From Gammaproteobacteria bacterium (GTDB lineage Bacteria > Pseudomonadota > Gammaproteobacteria > Pseudomonadales > Pseudohongiellaceae), in assembly GCA_019654215.1 (NCBI GenBank), contig BPDI01000009.1:1-64000 (forward strand): 64,000 nt of DNA, read 5' to 3'. Both the position numbers and the translations under genes were made by a program. This document shows, in pieces, positions 19,164-28,032 of this stretch. Each line of letters starts with the position of its first letter. Position 1 is the first letter of the stretch. The notes under the pieces are model-generated. The model was not told the origin of the DNA. It made no database searches and worked only from the letters and a program-made list of their open reading frames with translations.

Positions 19164-19328
19164 TCTCTCCGATTTTTTGGTGTGTTAATCCTGTTGAGTA
19201 TATCGTTAATTAAGACCAAAGCAATATAACAATAATGATAGTGAGCCAATCCAAGGCAGTATTTCTGCTGTGTCTGGATAGATTCTTTGTTATCCTGCCC
19301 AGTCCAGCTCAATAATAATTAGATAAAT

Positions 19329-20126
19329 ATGCTTAAGCGATTACAAATTAGTTTTCCGAATCTTTTACAAGCATTTTTACTTTCCTGTGCTCTACTGATG
19401 GTGAGCTCTTCCATTGCGCAGGAAGTTAATCCATTGGAGGGTGATCCACGAGCACCCAGAATTGGTGGCTCACTTTTCCGTGCGCAGTGTGCAACCTGTC
19501 ATGGCGCTGATGCAAGAGGCATCGAATCTATAGATGCCCCCGATTTAACGCTTATGTATACACGTGAAGGAGTTAATGACCAAACTGTATTTCAAGTTAT
19601 CCGTGAGGGGATCCCTGGCAGTATAATGCCACCCCATGCTTTTCAAGATGTTGAAGTGTGGATGTTAGTTTCTTACTTGCGCAGTGTTGCTGTAGCAGGC
19701 ACTTCTACAGCGATCGACGGCGATTCCAGGCGAGGGCTGTCGCTTTTTAATGATAACTGTGCTCATTGCCATCGTGTAAATGGTCGGGGTGGTAGTCTCG
19801 GGCCGGATCTATCCGCGATTACAGCACGGCGAAGTCAAGACGCTTTGGTAAATTCAATTCGTGCTCCTAGTGCCAATATTGCTCGGCGCTATAAACCAGT
19901 TACTTTAGTTACGACAAACAATCAACTCATTCAAGGAACAATAAAGAGTGAGGACGCGTTTTCGATTCAGATCATGGATAGCAATCAATCTCTACGCGGT
20001 TTTAAAAAAATAACACTGCAAGATGTGATTCATGAAGAGACATCTCTTATGCCAAATTTCACAGAATCTGATTTAAGCAACAACGAAATAAATGACATAT
20101 TAAGTTTTTTGCAATCGGCTCAATAG
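19329..20126 (+). CDS. Exported diheme cytochrome c
   Basis: A 265-residue protein with a signal peptide ending S-I-A-Q. The two heme c sites are C54-A-T-C57-H58 and C144-A-H-C147-H148. Each is followed by a typical class I fold with the Met region G-S-I-M-P-P-H. The C-terminal segment (T-L-V-T-T-N-N-Q-L-I-Q-G) resembles the small beta domain found in cytochromes linked to PQQ dehydrogenases. It lies 20 bases upstream of a PQQ dehydrogenase that lacks a heme domain, so it is the probable electron acceptor. Confidence 0.9.
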   Translation: MLKRLQISFPNLLQAFLLSCALLMVSSSIAQEVNPLEGDPRAPRIGGSLFRAQCATCHGADARGIESIDAPDLTLMYTREGVNDQTVFQVIREGIPGSIMPPHAFQDVEVWMLVSYLRSVAVAGTSTAIDGDSRRGLSLFNDNCAHCHRVNGRGGSLGPDLSAITARRSQDALVNSIRAPSANIARRYKPVTLVTTNNQLIQGTIKSEDAFSIQIMDSNQSLRGFKKITLQDVIHEETSLMPNFTESDLSNNEINDILSFLQSAQ

Positions 20127-20146
20127 CAAGGGCTCTCAGAGAATGA

Positions 20147-21772
20147 ATGATGAAGATAACTAAAAAGAAGTTTTACTGGTTCGTAAGTCTATTGTTCTTG
20201 TTTTCTCCATTAGCGATCGCGCAAAGTTCTGATGGTCCAACTTACGAAGACATACTGAGTGGCTTTAACGATCCTACTCGCTGGTTAACATACTCCGGTG
20301 ACTACAGCGGTAGTCGTCATAGTCCATTGACACAAATTACACCGGAAAACGTTGCAGAGCTCAGACCAATCTGGACTTTCCAATCTGGAACTACTACGCG
20401 TGGTCGCGGCTGGGAAACTACCCCCTTATTAGATGACGGTGTGCTTTATCTAACTGGTTCCAATAACTATGCCTGGGCACTGGATGCGCGCACGGGTCGC
20501 GCCTTTTGGCAGTACCGGAGAAACCTACCAGATAATTTGACTTACGGTGCGTCGGCTCCCGTAAATCGCGGTTTTGGCATGTTGGGTAATCAACTGTTCA
20601 TGGTGACCCTGGATGCACACTTAATGTCATTCGATAGGCGCACTGGCGACGTCTTGTGGGATAGGGAGCTTGCAGACTATCAAATCGGTTATGCCGCTAC
20701 TTTGGCGCCATTGATAGTTGGCAATAAAGTAATTGTTGGAATTTCTGGTGGTGAGTATCAAACCCGCGGATTTATCGATGCGTTCGATCCGGCCTCGGGA
20801 GAACGCATCTGGCGCTTCAATACGATTCCTGGTCCTGGCGAACCTGGCAGTGAGACCTGGCCAGACGATCCAGTGATTCTTGCGCAGGGCGGCGGTGGAA
20901 CCTGGATGAATGGTTCTTATGATCCAGAGTTAAATCTTATTTACTGGGGCGTTGGTAATCCGAATCCAGATTACTACGATGAAAATCGACCCGGAGATAA
21001 TCTTTATTCTGATTCAATCGTTGCCCTGGATGCAAACACTGGCGAATTGCGCTGGCATTACCAATTCACACCTCATGATATAAACGATTGGGATTCTAAT
21101 CACATGCCGGTGTTAGCGGATATCGAGTGGGAAGGCGAACCTAGAAGGGTTGTTATGGTGGGTAATCGTAATGGTTTCTTTTATGTGTTAGATCGTGAGA
21201 ATGGAGAACTACTTTTAGGTGAGCCATTTACAGCAACAACCTGGGCCCGAGAAATTGGTCCCGATGGTCGTCCGATTATTTTGAACGATGGCAGCCTCGG
21301 TTGTTTACCGGATCCCTGGGGTTCTACTAATTTTTATCCTCCAACATTTTTTCCTGGATTAGATCTTTTCATTCTTAATGCCAGAGAAACCTGTGCCACT
21401 TATGTACCAGAAGAGCCAGCCAATACTCTAGGGCAAGCTAATTTTGGTGGCACCGTATATATCGATGCTGAAGCAGGCTATGGCGCACTTAGAGCATTAG
21501 ATATTCACACTGGTGAATTAGAGTGGGAATTCACCTATCCATCGCCAACCTTTGGCGGGGTTATGTCAACGGCATCGGGTTTGGTATTTGCTGGTGACCA
21601 TGAAGGAAATTTCATGGCATTTAATGCCGAGTCAGGAGAAAACCTATGGCACTACCAGACTGGTTCCCGTATTTGGGGTGCAGCGGCAATTACCTATATG
21701 TTAGACGGCATCCAATACGTCATGATTCCATCTGGAACCACCTTAACTGCTTTTGCTCTGAGAGCTCCGTAA
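20147..21772 (+). CDS. PQQ-dependent alcohol dehydrogenase, methanol/ethanol family, D-W-D type
   Basis: A 541-residue exported quinoprotein with an eight-bladed propeller and W-motifs such as G-E-L-R-W-H-Y-Q and G-E-N-L-W-H-Y-Q. Metal and catalytic residues match the family: E203 (I-S-G-G-E-Y), N271 (V-G-N-P-N-P) and D314 in T-P-H-D-I-N-D-W-D-S. A second Asp, D316, sits two residues after the catalytic one. In XoxF and PedH this extra Asp binds a lanthanide, and in calcium enzymes it is usually Ala or Ser. There is no C-terminal heme domain and no Cys-Cys pair, so it would use the diheme cytochrome upstream. It oxidises a periplasmic alcohol of unknown identity. Confidence 0.88.
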   Translation: MMKITKKKFYWFVSLLFLFSPLAIAQSSDGPTYEDILSGFNDPTRWLTYSGDYSGSRHSPLTQITPENVAELRPIWTFQSGTTTRGRGWETTPLLDDGVLYLTGSNNYAWALDARTGRAFWQYRRNLPDNLTYGASAPVNRGFGMLGNQLFMVTLDAHLMSFDRRTGDVLWDRELADYQIGYAATLAPLIVGNKVIVGISGGEYQTRGFIDAFDPASGERIWRFNTIPGPGEPGSETWPDDPVILAQGGGGTWMNGSYDPELNLIYWGVGNPNPDYYDENRPGDNLYSDSIVALDANTGELRWHYQFTPHDINDWDSNHMPVLADIEWEGEPRRVVMVGNRNGFFYVLDRENGELLLGEPFTATTWAREIGPDGRPIILNDGSLGCLPDPWGSTNFYPPTFFPGLDLFILNARETCATYVPEEPANTLGQANFGGTVYIDAEAGYGALRALDIHTGELEWEFTYPSPTFGGVMSTASGLVFAGDHEGNFMAFNAESGENLWHYQTGSRIWGAAAITYMLDGIQYVMIPSGTTLTAFALRAP

Positions 21773-21995
21773 TATGAGCCTTTTAGGGTTAATTATCAGC
21801 TCCGAAAATAACTCTTCCCACTAGACAAAGTCGTGCTAGAAACTTATCCTTCCTGCTAGGTTAGTTTGTCTCTCAATAATGCAACTAATTGTTACCTGTG
21901 GGCGACCTAAGCCCTTGATTTCAATTAAACTGTTGGGACTCTGGAGTACTAGAAGTTTTCGTCGATTTTTGAATCGATATAATGAGAAAACCATA

Positions 21996-23483
21996 ATGAG
22001 GAAACCTGCAATGACAGTCAGAAAATTTCTCGCTTTATTGACAATTCCAGCGCTATGCGTTTCCGGTGCAGCCATCGCACAACCACATGATGCCAGCGTT
22101 GCTGCGCACCAGCCGCACTACTACGATATCGCTGATTGGGATATGCAGCCTGACGATATTACATATGCTGATCATATCGCGCCCCTTTTGCAGCGCAGCT
22201 GTCTGCAATGTCACCGACCCGGTGGCGGCGGTCCAATGACATTTATGTCTTATGAGGAAGTTCGTCCATGGGCTCCTGTGATCATGTATCGCACAGCGAT
22301 ACGGGATCGTATGGGCGCTATGCCGCCTTGGTATATTGAGAAAGACATCGGTATTACTGAGGGTTTTGAATCTGATTATTCATTGTCAGATTTAGATTTG
22401 GCCATGATTCAAGCATGGACGCTGAACGGCGCGCCTCGAGGGAATCCAGCTAATGAGCCGCCTCCTCTTGTTATCTCGGAAGGCGAAGATTGGACTCTTG
22501 GAGAACCTGATTTAGTGTTGACTGGTCCTGAAATGGTTCGACCTGCAGTTGCGCCAGATTGGTGGGGAGACATTGGCATTGTTCCAACAGGTCTTACAGA
22601 AGATCGTTACGTTCAATCCATAGAAGTCAAAGAAGTCAATGATATTCCCGATGATATCGGTAGCAGCACAGTGGGTGGACGGTACATATGGCATCATATG
22701 ACCTACAGTAGCGGAGTGCTCAGTGAAGATGGCTCCTTTATATTGCCTGAGACTAGGGTTGGATGGCCGATTCATGAAGTTGGTCGCAATGCTGATCAAT
22801 TTCCTGATAGTGCCGGGCGATTGCTGCAAGCCAATTCTGCCTTGCATCTAAATGCTGCTCACTTGCATTCGAACGGCAGAGAGACGATTGGGCACCTGGA
22901 ATTTGGCATTAAGTTCTTCCCACGTGGTTATGAGCCTAAATATACAACTCGTGGTCCACGCACTGGAAATGGTGTTGATCTGGATATCCTTCCTGGTCTA
23001 CCAAATCAGGAACTGAGAAATTCTGTTGTTCTCCAGCAACATACAAAGATTATGGCTTTTGAGCCGCATCTTCATGCGCCGGGAGTTCGTATGTGCCTAG
23101 AAGCGATTTGGGGACATAACAAGTTTACTCTTAACTGTGTTGGTTATGACCACAACTGGGTGAAGCAATATATTTATAAAGAAGATAAGGCGCCTCTTCT
23201 GCCGAAAGGAACAATCCTACAAACTATTGCCTATATGGACACCTCAGATGCTAACCCAAACATTGCTGATGCGCGTAACTGGGCTGGTGGAGGGCGCAGG
23301 TCCGTTTCAAATATGTTTATCGATTTGGGATATAGCGTAACTATGACCGAAGAACAATTTCAGGAAGAGATGGCGGCAAGACGAACTACACTAGCGGATC
23401 GAAATGAGTATGATGTTGGTTGTCCGCTATGTTGGTCGCCTGTACCAGAGTATGAAGATACAGCAGGTGGTAGTGAGGACTGA
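21996..23483 (+). CDS. Heme c-tagged copper type II (PHM-like) monooxygenase
   Basis: A 495-residue exported protein (from 21996; a second ATG at 22011 is also possible) with a signal peptide ending A-I-A-Q. Residues 69-73 form a heme c site (C-L-Q-C-H). The rest shows the PHM/dopamine-monooxygenase copper ligands in order: H233-H234-M235, a middle H-L-H pair (H289, H291), A-F-E-P-H358-L-H360-A-P-G matching the F-x-x-H-x-H-x-x-G signature, and M440 in S-N-M-F-I-D-L-G-Y. PHM-like enzymes hydroxylate C-H bonds using two copper atoms and an outside electron donor. Here the fused heme could supply the electrons. It follows the PQQ dehydrogenase and is nearly joined to the next gene. The substrate is unknown. 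Confidence 0.75.
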   Translation: MRKPAMTVRKFLALLTIPALCVSGAAIAQPHDASVAAHQPHYYDIADWDMQPDDITYADHIAPLLQRSCLQCHRPGGGGPMTFMSYEEVRPWAPVIMYRTAIRDRMGAMPPWYIEKDIGITEGFESDYSLSDLDLAMIQAWTLNGAPRGNPANEPPPLVISEGEDWTLGEPDLVLTGPEMVRPAVAPDWWGDIGIVPTGLTEDRYVQSIEVKEVNDIPDDIGSSTVGGRYIWHHMTYSSGVLSEDGSFILPETRVGWPIHEVGRNADQFPDSAGRLLQANSALHLNAAHLHSNGRETIGHLEFGIKFFPRGYEPKYTTRGPRTGNGVDLDILPGLPNQELRNSVVLQQHTKIMAFEPHLHAPGVRMCLEAIWGHNKFTLNCVGYDHNWVKQYIYKEDKAPLLPKGTILQTIAYMDTSDANPNIADARNWAGGGRRSVSNMFIDLGYSVTMTEEQFQEEMAARRTTLADRNEYDVGCPLCWSPVPEYEDTAGGSED

Positions 23484-23484
23484 G

Positions 23485-24451
23485 ATGGTAGACCGCCGTA
23501 TTCGCCTGATTTCAATCTTATTCCTAGTAATAGCGGTTGCGGGATTCGCAACCGCACAGGAACGTCGTATGACGCTTTCGGGCGAGACCCTTACGCCTGC
23601 GTACGAGGGTTGGTGGCCCAATGAAGACGGGACTTTTAAACTTTTTTTCGGGTATATGAATTCAAATTGGGAAGAAGAGTTTGACGTCGATGTTGGCCCA
23701 GGAAACTATTTTTCTGTCGTAGGCCCTGGCGAACTAGATGATCTGGATATCGATGGATATGATTTTGGGCGGGCAGATGAAGGTCAACCGACCCACTTCT
23801 ATCCTCGCAGAAATGCATTTCTGTTTACAATTGATGTGCCCGCCGATTTCGGCGAAAAAGAACTGGTTTGGACATTGCAGGCCCGGTCTAATTACATGGC
23901 TCGGGCTTACGGAACTTTGAAACCTGACTATCGTATTGATCCGCAGGTGATTTCGACAGAGGTGGGCGGAGCTTTTGGCAGTCTGGATGACCGTCTAAGA
24001 ACCAATATTCCACCAGAACTGGTATTGGAAGGGAAGCATTTCGTACGGTCCGGTGGGGCAGGCGCTGGATCTGGCTGTTACAGTTAAAGACCCGGACAAC
24101 TTGCCGGCCCGTTCTGGCAGACGGCCTCCGCGGACACCTGAGCAGATTTACCGGCCGCCTCAATCAATAGTAGTTTCGTCTGGCCCTGGAGAACGCTTCT
24201 CTTGGATAATATATCGTGGCCCAGCTGATCGAGCTTCCTTCGAGCCAGTGCAAATGAAGACCTACATGGATTCGCGAGTCTACGCAAATTCACCTTGGTC
24301 GCCCCCATTTACTATTCCTATGCCGCCGGAAGATAATCGTTGGACAGCCGCAGTTACTTTTGACACCCCAGGTGAATATGTATTGAGAGGAGTTGCCAGC
24401 GACGGATCTATGTTCACCTATCAGAACGTTACCGTTACTGTAACTCGTTGA
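23485..24451 (+). CDS. Exported protein of unknown function paired with the PHM-like enzyme, frameshifted
   Basis: The ATG at 23485 lies one base after the stop of the copper monooxygenase gene. It encodes a signal peptide (M-V-D-R-R-I-R-L-I-S, ending T-A-Q), then beta-rich sequence with A-Y-E-G-W-W-P-N-E-D-G, F-G-Y-M-N-S-N-W-E-E and N-Y-F-S-V-V-G-P-G. The frame breaks near 24055-24070. It continues as L-A-V-T-V-K-D-P-D and ends T-P-G-E-Y-V-L-R-G-V-A-S-D-G, like an immunoglobulin-type beta domain. The total is about 322 residues. Tight coupling suggests it is a partner or accessory domain of the monooxygenase. No family name recognised. Confidence 0.7.
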
Positions 24452-24467
24452 TCTGATAGTTAAAGAA

Positions 24468-24500
24468 AAAGCACGGCAGTGAAAACTGCGGTGCTTTTTT
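24468..24500 (+). terminator. Rho-independent terminator closing the PQQ/PHM gene set
   Basis: The stem AAAGCAC-G-GCAGT / ACTGC-G-GTGCTTT has one G-G mismatch and a GAAA loop, and runs into a T tract. It lies 17 bases after the last stop of the set. Confidence 0.88.
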
Positions 24501-24591
24501 ATGTTGACTAGAAAGTTCTACACCATAGTATTGTCCTGGGACCTGCGCTATTCTTGGCCATCAGCCTAAAGATGACGCCAGAGAGTAGTTT

Positions 24592-25803
24592 ATGAAGCGG
24601 ATTGAAACTGGTCTTTCTTCTTTTATTTCCATTCTTGCAGTTTACTTGAGCAGCCTGCGCAATCTGACTTTCATTCCTCTTCTATTTATTCCAGTTTCAT
24701 CGCTGGCGGCAGAAGATATCCAGTTTCCAAAAACCATTGCTTGGTCTGCCTATCAAACTGGCACCGGTGGTTACAGTCAGGCTGTAGCAATCGGCAATAT
24801 CCTACAGCGCCAATACGGAACAAATCTCAGAGTGATACCAGGTCGTAATGACGTATCGAGACTCGCTACTTTAAGGGCAGGACGTGTACATTTTTCTGCA
24901 GGTGGTTCTGAAGCTATTTATGCCCAGGAAGGTATTCTTAATTTTGCATCGAAGATTTGGGGACCCCAATCAATTCGGGCCTTAATGTCCAATTATTCCG
25001 ATAGTTGTTCCTACACGATGGTGACCGCAACCGATGCAAACATTCGAAGCATTTCAGATGTAAAAGGGAAAAGAGTTACTTTCGTTCAGGGTGCTCCCTC
25101 TTTAAACAATGCGATGGCAGCATTGTTATCTTACGCCAATCTTACCTGGGATGATGTTGAGCGGGTAGAAGTTGGTGGCTATAACGCTTCCGCCGATGCC
25201 GTTGTAAACAATCGAGCAGATGTTGTGGGTGGGGCTTGTAATTCTCCTCCGTTCCTGCGGCTAGAGGCTTCCCCTCGGGGATTGACCTTTCCTCCATTTC
25301 CCCATGATGATGAAGAAGCTATACAAAGAGTGCGAGAGCGTCTGCCTTGGTATGTGCCGCATATAGCTATCGAAGGTCCAACTATTCCTTCAGAAGGAAT
25401 TCAGGTTTTTACTTCTGCTTACCCATTGCTTGTAGGTCTGGATACTTCAGATGCATTATTAGCCTATAGTACCGTGAGAGTGATGCATGAGAATTATGAG
25501 ACCTATAAAAATAATGCACCTGGCGCTTCTGGCTGGCGGATGGATCGACAGAAGTTTGAACAAGCTTTTGTGCCATTTCACCCAGGAGCTATTCGATACT
25601 ACAAGGAAATTGGTGCATGGACTCCTGAAGCAGAAGCAAATAATCAAAAAAATCTTCATAGACAATCGGTATTGAAAATTGCCTGGGACGCATTTTTTCC
25701 GACTGCTCCTGAGGACTATGTGGAATTTGAGCAAGCTTGGTTGGTCGCTCGTGAAGCGGCTTTAGCGGAAGCAGATTTGATAACTCTTGGTGAAGGACTT
25801 TAG
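24592..25803 (+). CDS. TAXI-family TRAP transporter solute-binding protein
   Basis: A 403-residue exported binding protein with a long N-terminal hydrophobic leader ending S-S-L-A-A-E. The TAXI block reads A-Y-Q-T-G-T-G-G-Y-S-Q-A. The middle part has G-K-R-V-T-F-V-Q-G-A-P-S and N-A-S-A-D-A-V, and the end has F-V-P-F-H-P-G-A-I-R-Y-Y. It is followed after 10 bases by the fused permease, so the two form a complete TRAP system for an organic acid or similar anion. Confidence 0.88.
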   Translation: MKRIETGLSSFISILAVYLSSLRNLTFIPLLFIPVSSLAAEDIQFPKTIAWSAYQTGTGGYSQAVAIGNILQRQYGTNLRVIPGRNDVSRLATLRAGRVHFSAGGSEAIYAQEGILNFASKIWGPQSIRALMSNYSDSCSYTMVTATDANIRSISDVKGKRVTFVQGAPSLNNAMAALLSYANLTWDDVERVEVGGYNASADAVVNNRADVVGGACNSPPFLRLEASPRGLTFPPFPHDDEEAIQRVRERLPWYVPHIAIEGPTIPSEGIQVFTSAYPLLVGLDTSDALLAYSTVRVMHENYETYKNNAPGASGWRMDRQKFEQAFVPFHPGAIRYYKEIGAWTPEAEANNQKNLHRQSVLKIAWDAFFPTAPEDYVEFEQAWLVAREAALAEADLITLGEGL

Positions 25804-25813
25804 TTAGTACCAA

Positions 25814-27806
25814 ATGTCTGAAGCAGTAAGCAAAAACCACGAAGACGATTCTTCTAAGCCAGCTCAAAAATTACGCTACCGTGAATTGCCCGAAGTATGG
25901 CAAAAAGTCATGGCAGTCATGACTGCGATTTCTATCGTTCTCGCTGTAAATCAAATTTTTAACCTTGGCTTTTTTGTCGGCTATGTCATGTTGGATAGCC
26001 GCTATATGTATTTGATCACTGGCGTCATGCTGTGCATGGTGTTTATTACCTTTCCTGCTACAAAACATAGTCCAACCCATGTCCCCCGGTATGACATCTT
26101 AATCATGGCTGTCATTGCTGTTATATTTTCTTACTATGCCTTTTATGCAGAACGCATAGTACTGGAGGCATGGGAATATACAGCCCCACCTGTCGGAGAA
26201 TTCTTGGCCATTGTGACCTGGGTGATTGTGATGGAGGCAGGGCGCCGTGCTGGGGGCTGGCCAGTGTTTGCGATCGTTGCCGTATTTTCTTTGTATCCCA
26301 CCTTTGCCGATAGATTACCTGACGTTATAGCCGCATTAAGTATTCCGCTTACAGATGCTGCCATCTTCCATGTAATGGGAGCAGAAAGCTTATTCGGGTT
26401 ACCTATGACAGTCTTCGCTACACTAGTTTTCGGATTCTTAGTCTTTGGGATTTCGCTGCAATTCACCGGTGGGGGTCCGTTCTTTATTAATCTTGCATTT
26501 GCCTTGCTCGGACATATGCGTGGTGGGCCGGCAAAGGTCGCGATCTTTTCAAGCGGGTTAATGGGTTCCATGAGTGGCGGACCAATTAGTAACGTATTAA
26601 CCACAGGACCATTATCGATTCCGGCAATGCGCCGGATAGGATTTAGCAAAGAATATGCGTCAGGGGTTGAGGCCTGTGCTTCAACCGGTGGTGTATTCAT
26701 GCCGCCTATCATGGGTGCAACTGCTTTTGTTATGGCGAGTTTTTTAAATATTAGCTATGTAGCTGTTGCTATCGCTGCCATCATTCCTTCTGTGTTGTAT
26801 TTCTTCGGTCTGTTATCCAGATCGATGCTTATGCAGCGCGCCGTGATTTAAAAGGTTTCCAAAAGACGAATTACCGAAACTTGGGAAAGTATTTAAGGAA
26901 GGTTGGTACTTTATAGCGGTTTTTGTCGCGTTGATTTGGATGTTGGTGTACCTACAACGCGAGGCAGTGGCACCGTTTTATGCTACTGCAATTCTGTTAG
27001 TAGTAAATCAATTTACGGTGCACAAACTTTCCTTCGAGCGCTTTATGGCTCTGGTTGCGCAAATGGGTAAGTTGCTGGCAGAGTTAGCGGGAATTCTTGC
27101 AGCTATTGGATTAATCATTGGTGGGTTGGCGGTAACCGGTATCGCCGGAACCATTGCCAATGATTTAGTTTATTTAGCAGGTGAGAGCGTAATCGTCTTG
27201 CTCATCATGGGGGCTTTAACCAGTTTTATTCTCGGAATCGGGATGACGGTAACTGCCGCTTATATTTTTCTTGCTATTGTATTAGTGCCAGCCCTCACAA
27301 ATTCTGGGTTAGACCCGCTAGCGAGCCACATGTTTGTCATGTATTGGGGAATGTTGAGCTTTATAACGCCGCCGGTAGCACTGGCTGCGTTCGCGGCTGC
27401 GTCAGTGGCCCATGTATCACCAATGCGGGCTGGGATTGAAGCAATGCGCTTGGGTGCGATTATTTATTTTGTTCCATTCTTTTTTGTGTTTAATCCAGCG
27501 CTGCTGCTGCAGGCATCTGCAATAGAAAATTTGCAGGCAATTACGACGGCTCTTGTTGGAGTTGCATTAGTTTCTGCGTCCTTACAAGGTTATTTAATAG
27601 GCATTGGAGATCTGGGTGATGGGCTAAAAGGGCTAATAGTTAGGGTTCCTATAGGCATCTCTGGTTTAACCCTAGCTTTGCCAGCAGGCGGTCTATTCGG
27701 CCTCAGCCAGATTTTTCTGCTAGCTGTTGCGCTTATATTTCTCGGGGCAGGCATTTTCGGTCGCTTTGTTTTCTTTTCAAAACCCAGAGAAAAATCTTCG
27801 TCCTGA
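25814..27806 (+). CDS. Fused TRAP transporter permease (DctQM type, TAXI class), frameshifted
   Basis: A polytopic membrane protein of about 660 residues. The first part (25814-26851) includes the small four-helix unit and the start of the large unit: F-G-I-S-L-Q-F-T-G-G-G, G-S-M-S-G-G-P-I-S-N-V and T-G-G-V-F-M-P-P-I-M-G. The second part (26931-27806) has G-I-G-M-T-V-T-A-A-Y and W-G-M-L-S-F-I-T-P-P-V-A-L-A-A-F. Between them, two frame changes within about 40 bases (near 26815 and 26860) join through A-Y-A-A-R-R-D-L-K-G and P-K-D-E-L-P-K-L-G-K, the usual linker. It imports the ligand of the adjacent TAXI protein using a sodium or proton gradient. Confidence 0.85.
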
Positions 27807-28032
27807 TAGCTCTCTAATAACAGATGGAGAGCAACAATCGGTAAGCATTATTTAGACTGTTAACTGGTTCCGCAATGCCATGGAAAGGTGATATGGGCGT
27901 AGCTGATACTGCATTTAGAACATCGGATCAGCTCTATAATTCCATTCTGATCATGTATCGTTTAGGCTGTGTCTCCCATCCTTCGATACGTTAAATGGAA
28001 TGGCAATCATTTTCCAGTGGCGGAGCAGTTCT

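Noticed and set aside
22512-22847. A 111-codon minus-strand frame inside the copper monooxygenase gene.
   Set aside because: The plus-strand protein here carries the H-H-M copper motif. The minus frame is a shadow.
26143-26712. A 189-codon minus-strand frame.
   Set aside because: It is antisense to the well-conserved TRAP permease and has no recognisable motif.
26800-26880. Programmed ribosomal frameshifting in the TRAP permease or other broken genes.
   Set aside because: No slippery heptamer with a downstream structure is evident, and two opposite changes within 40 bases are better explained by indel errors.
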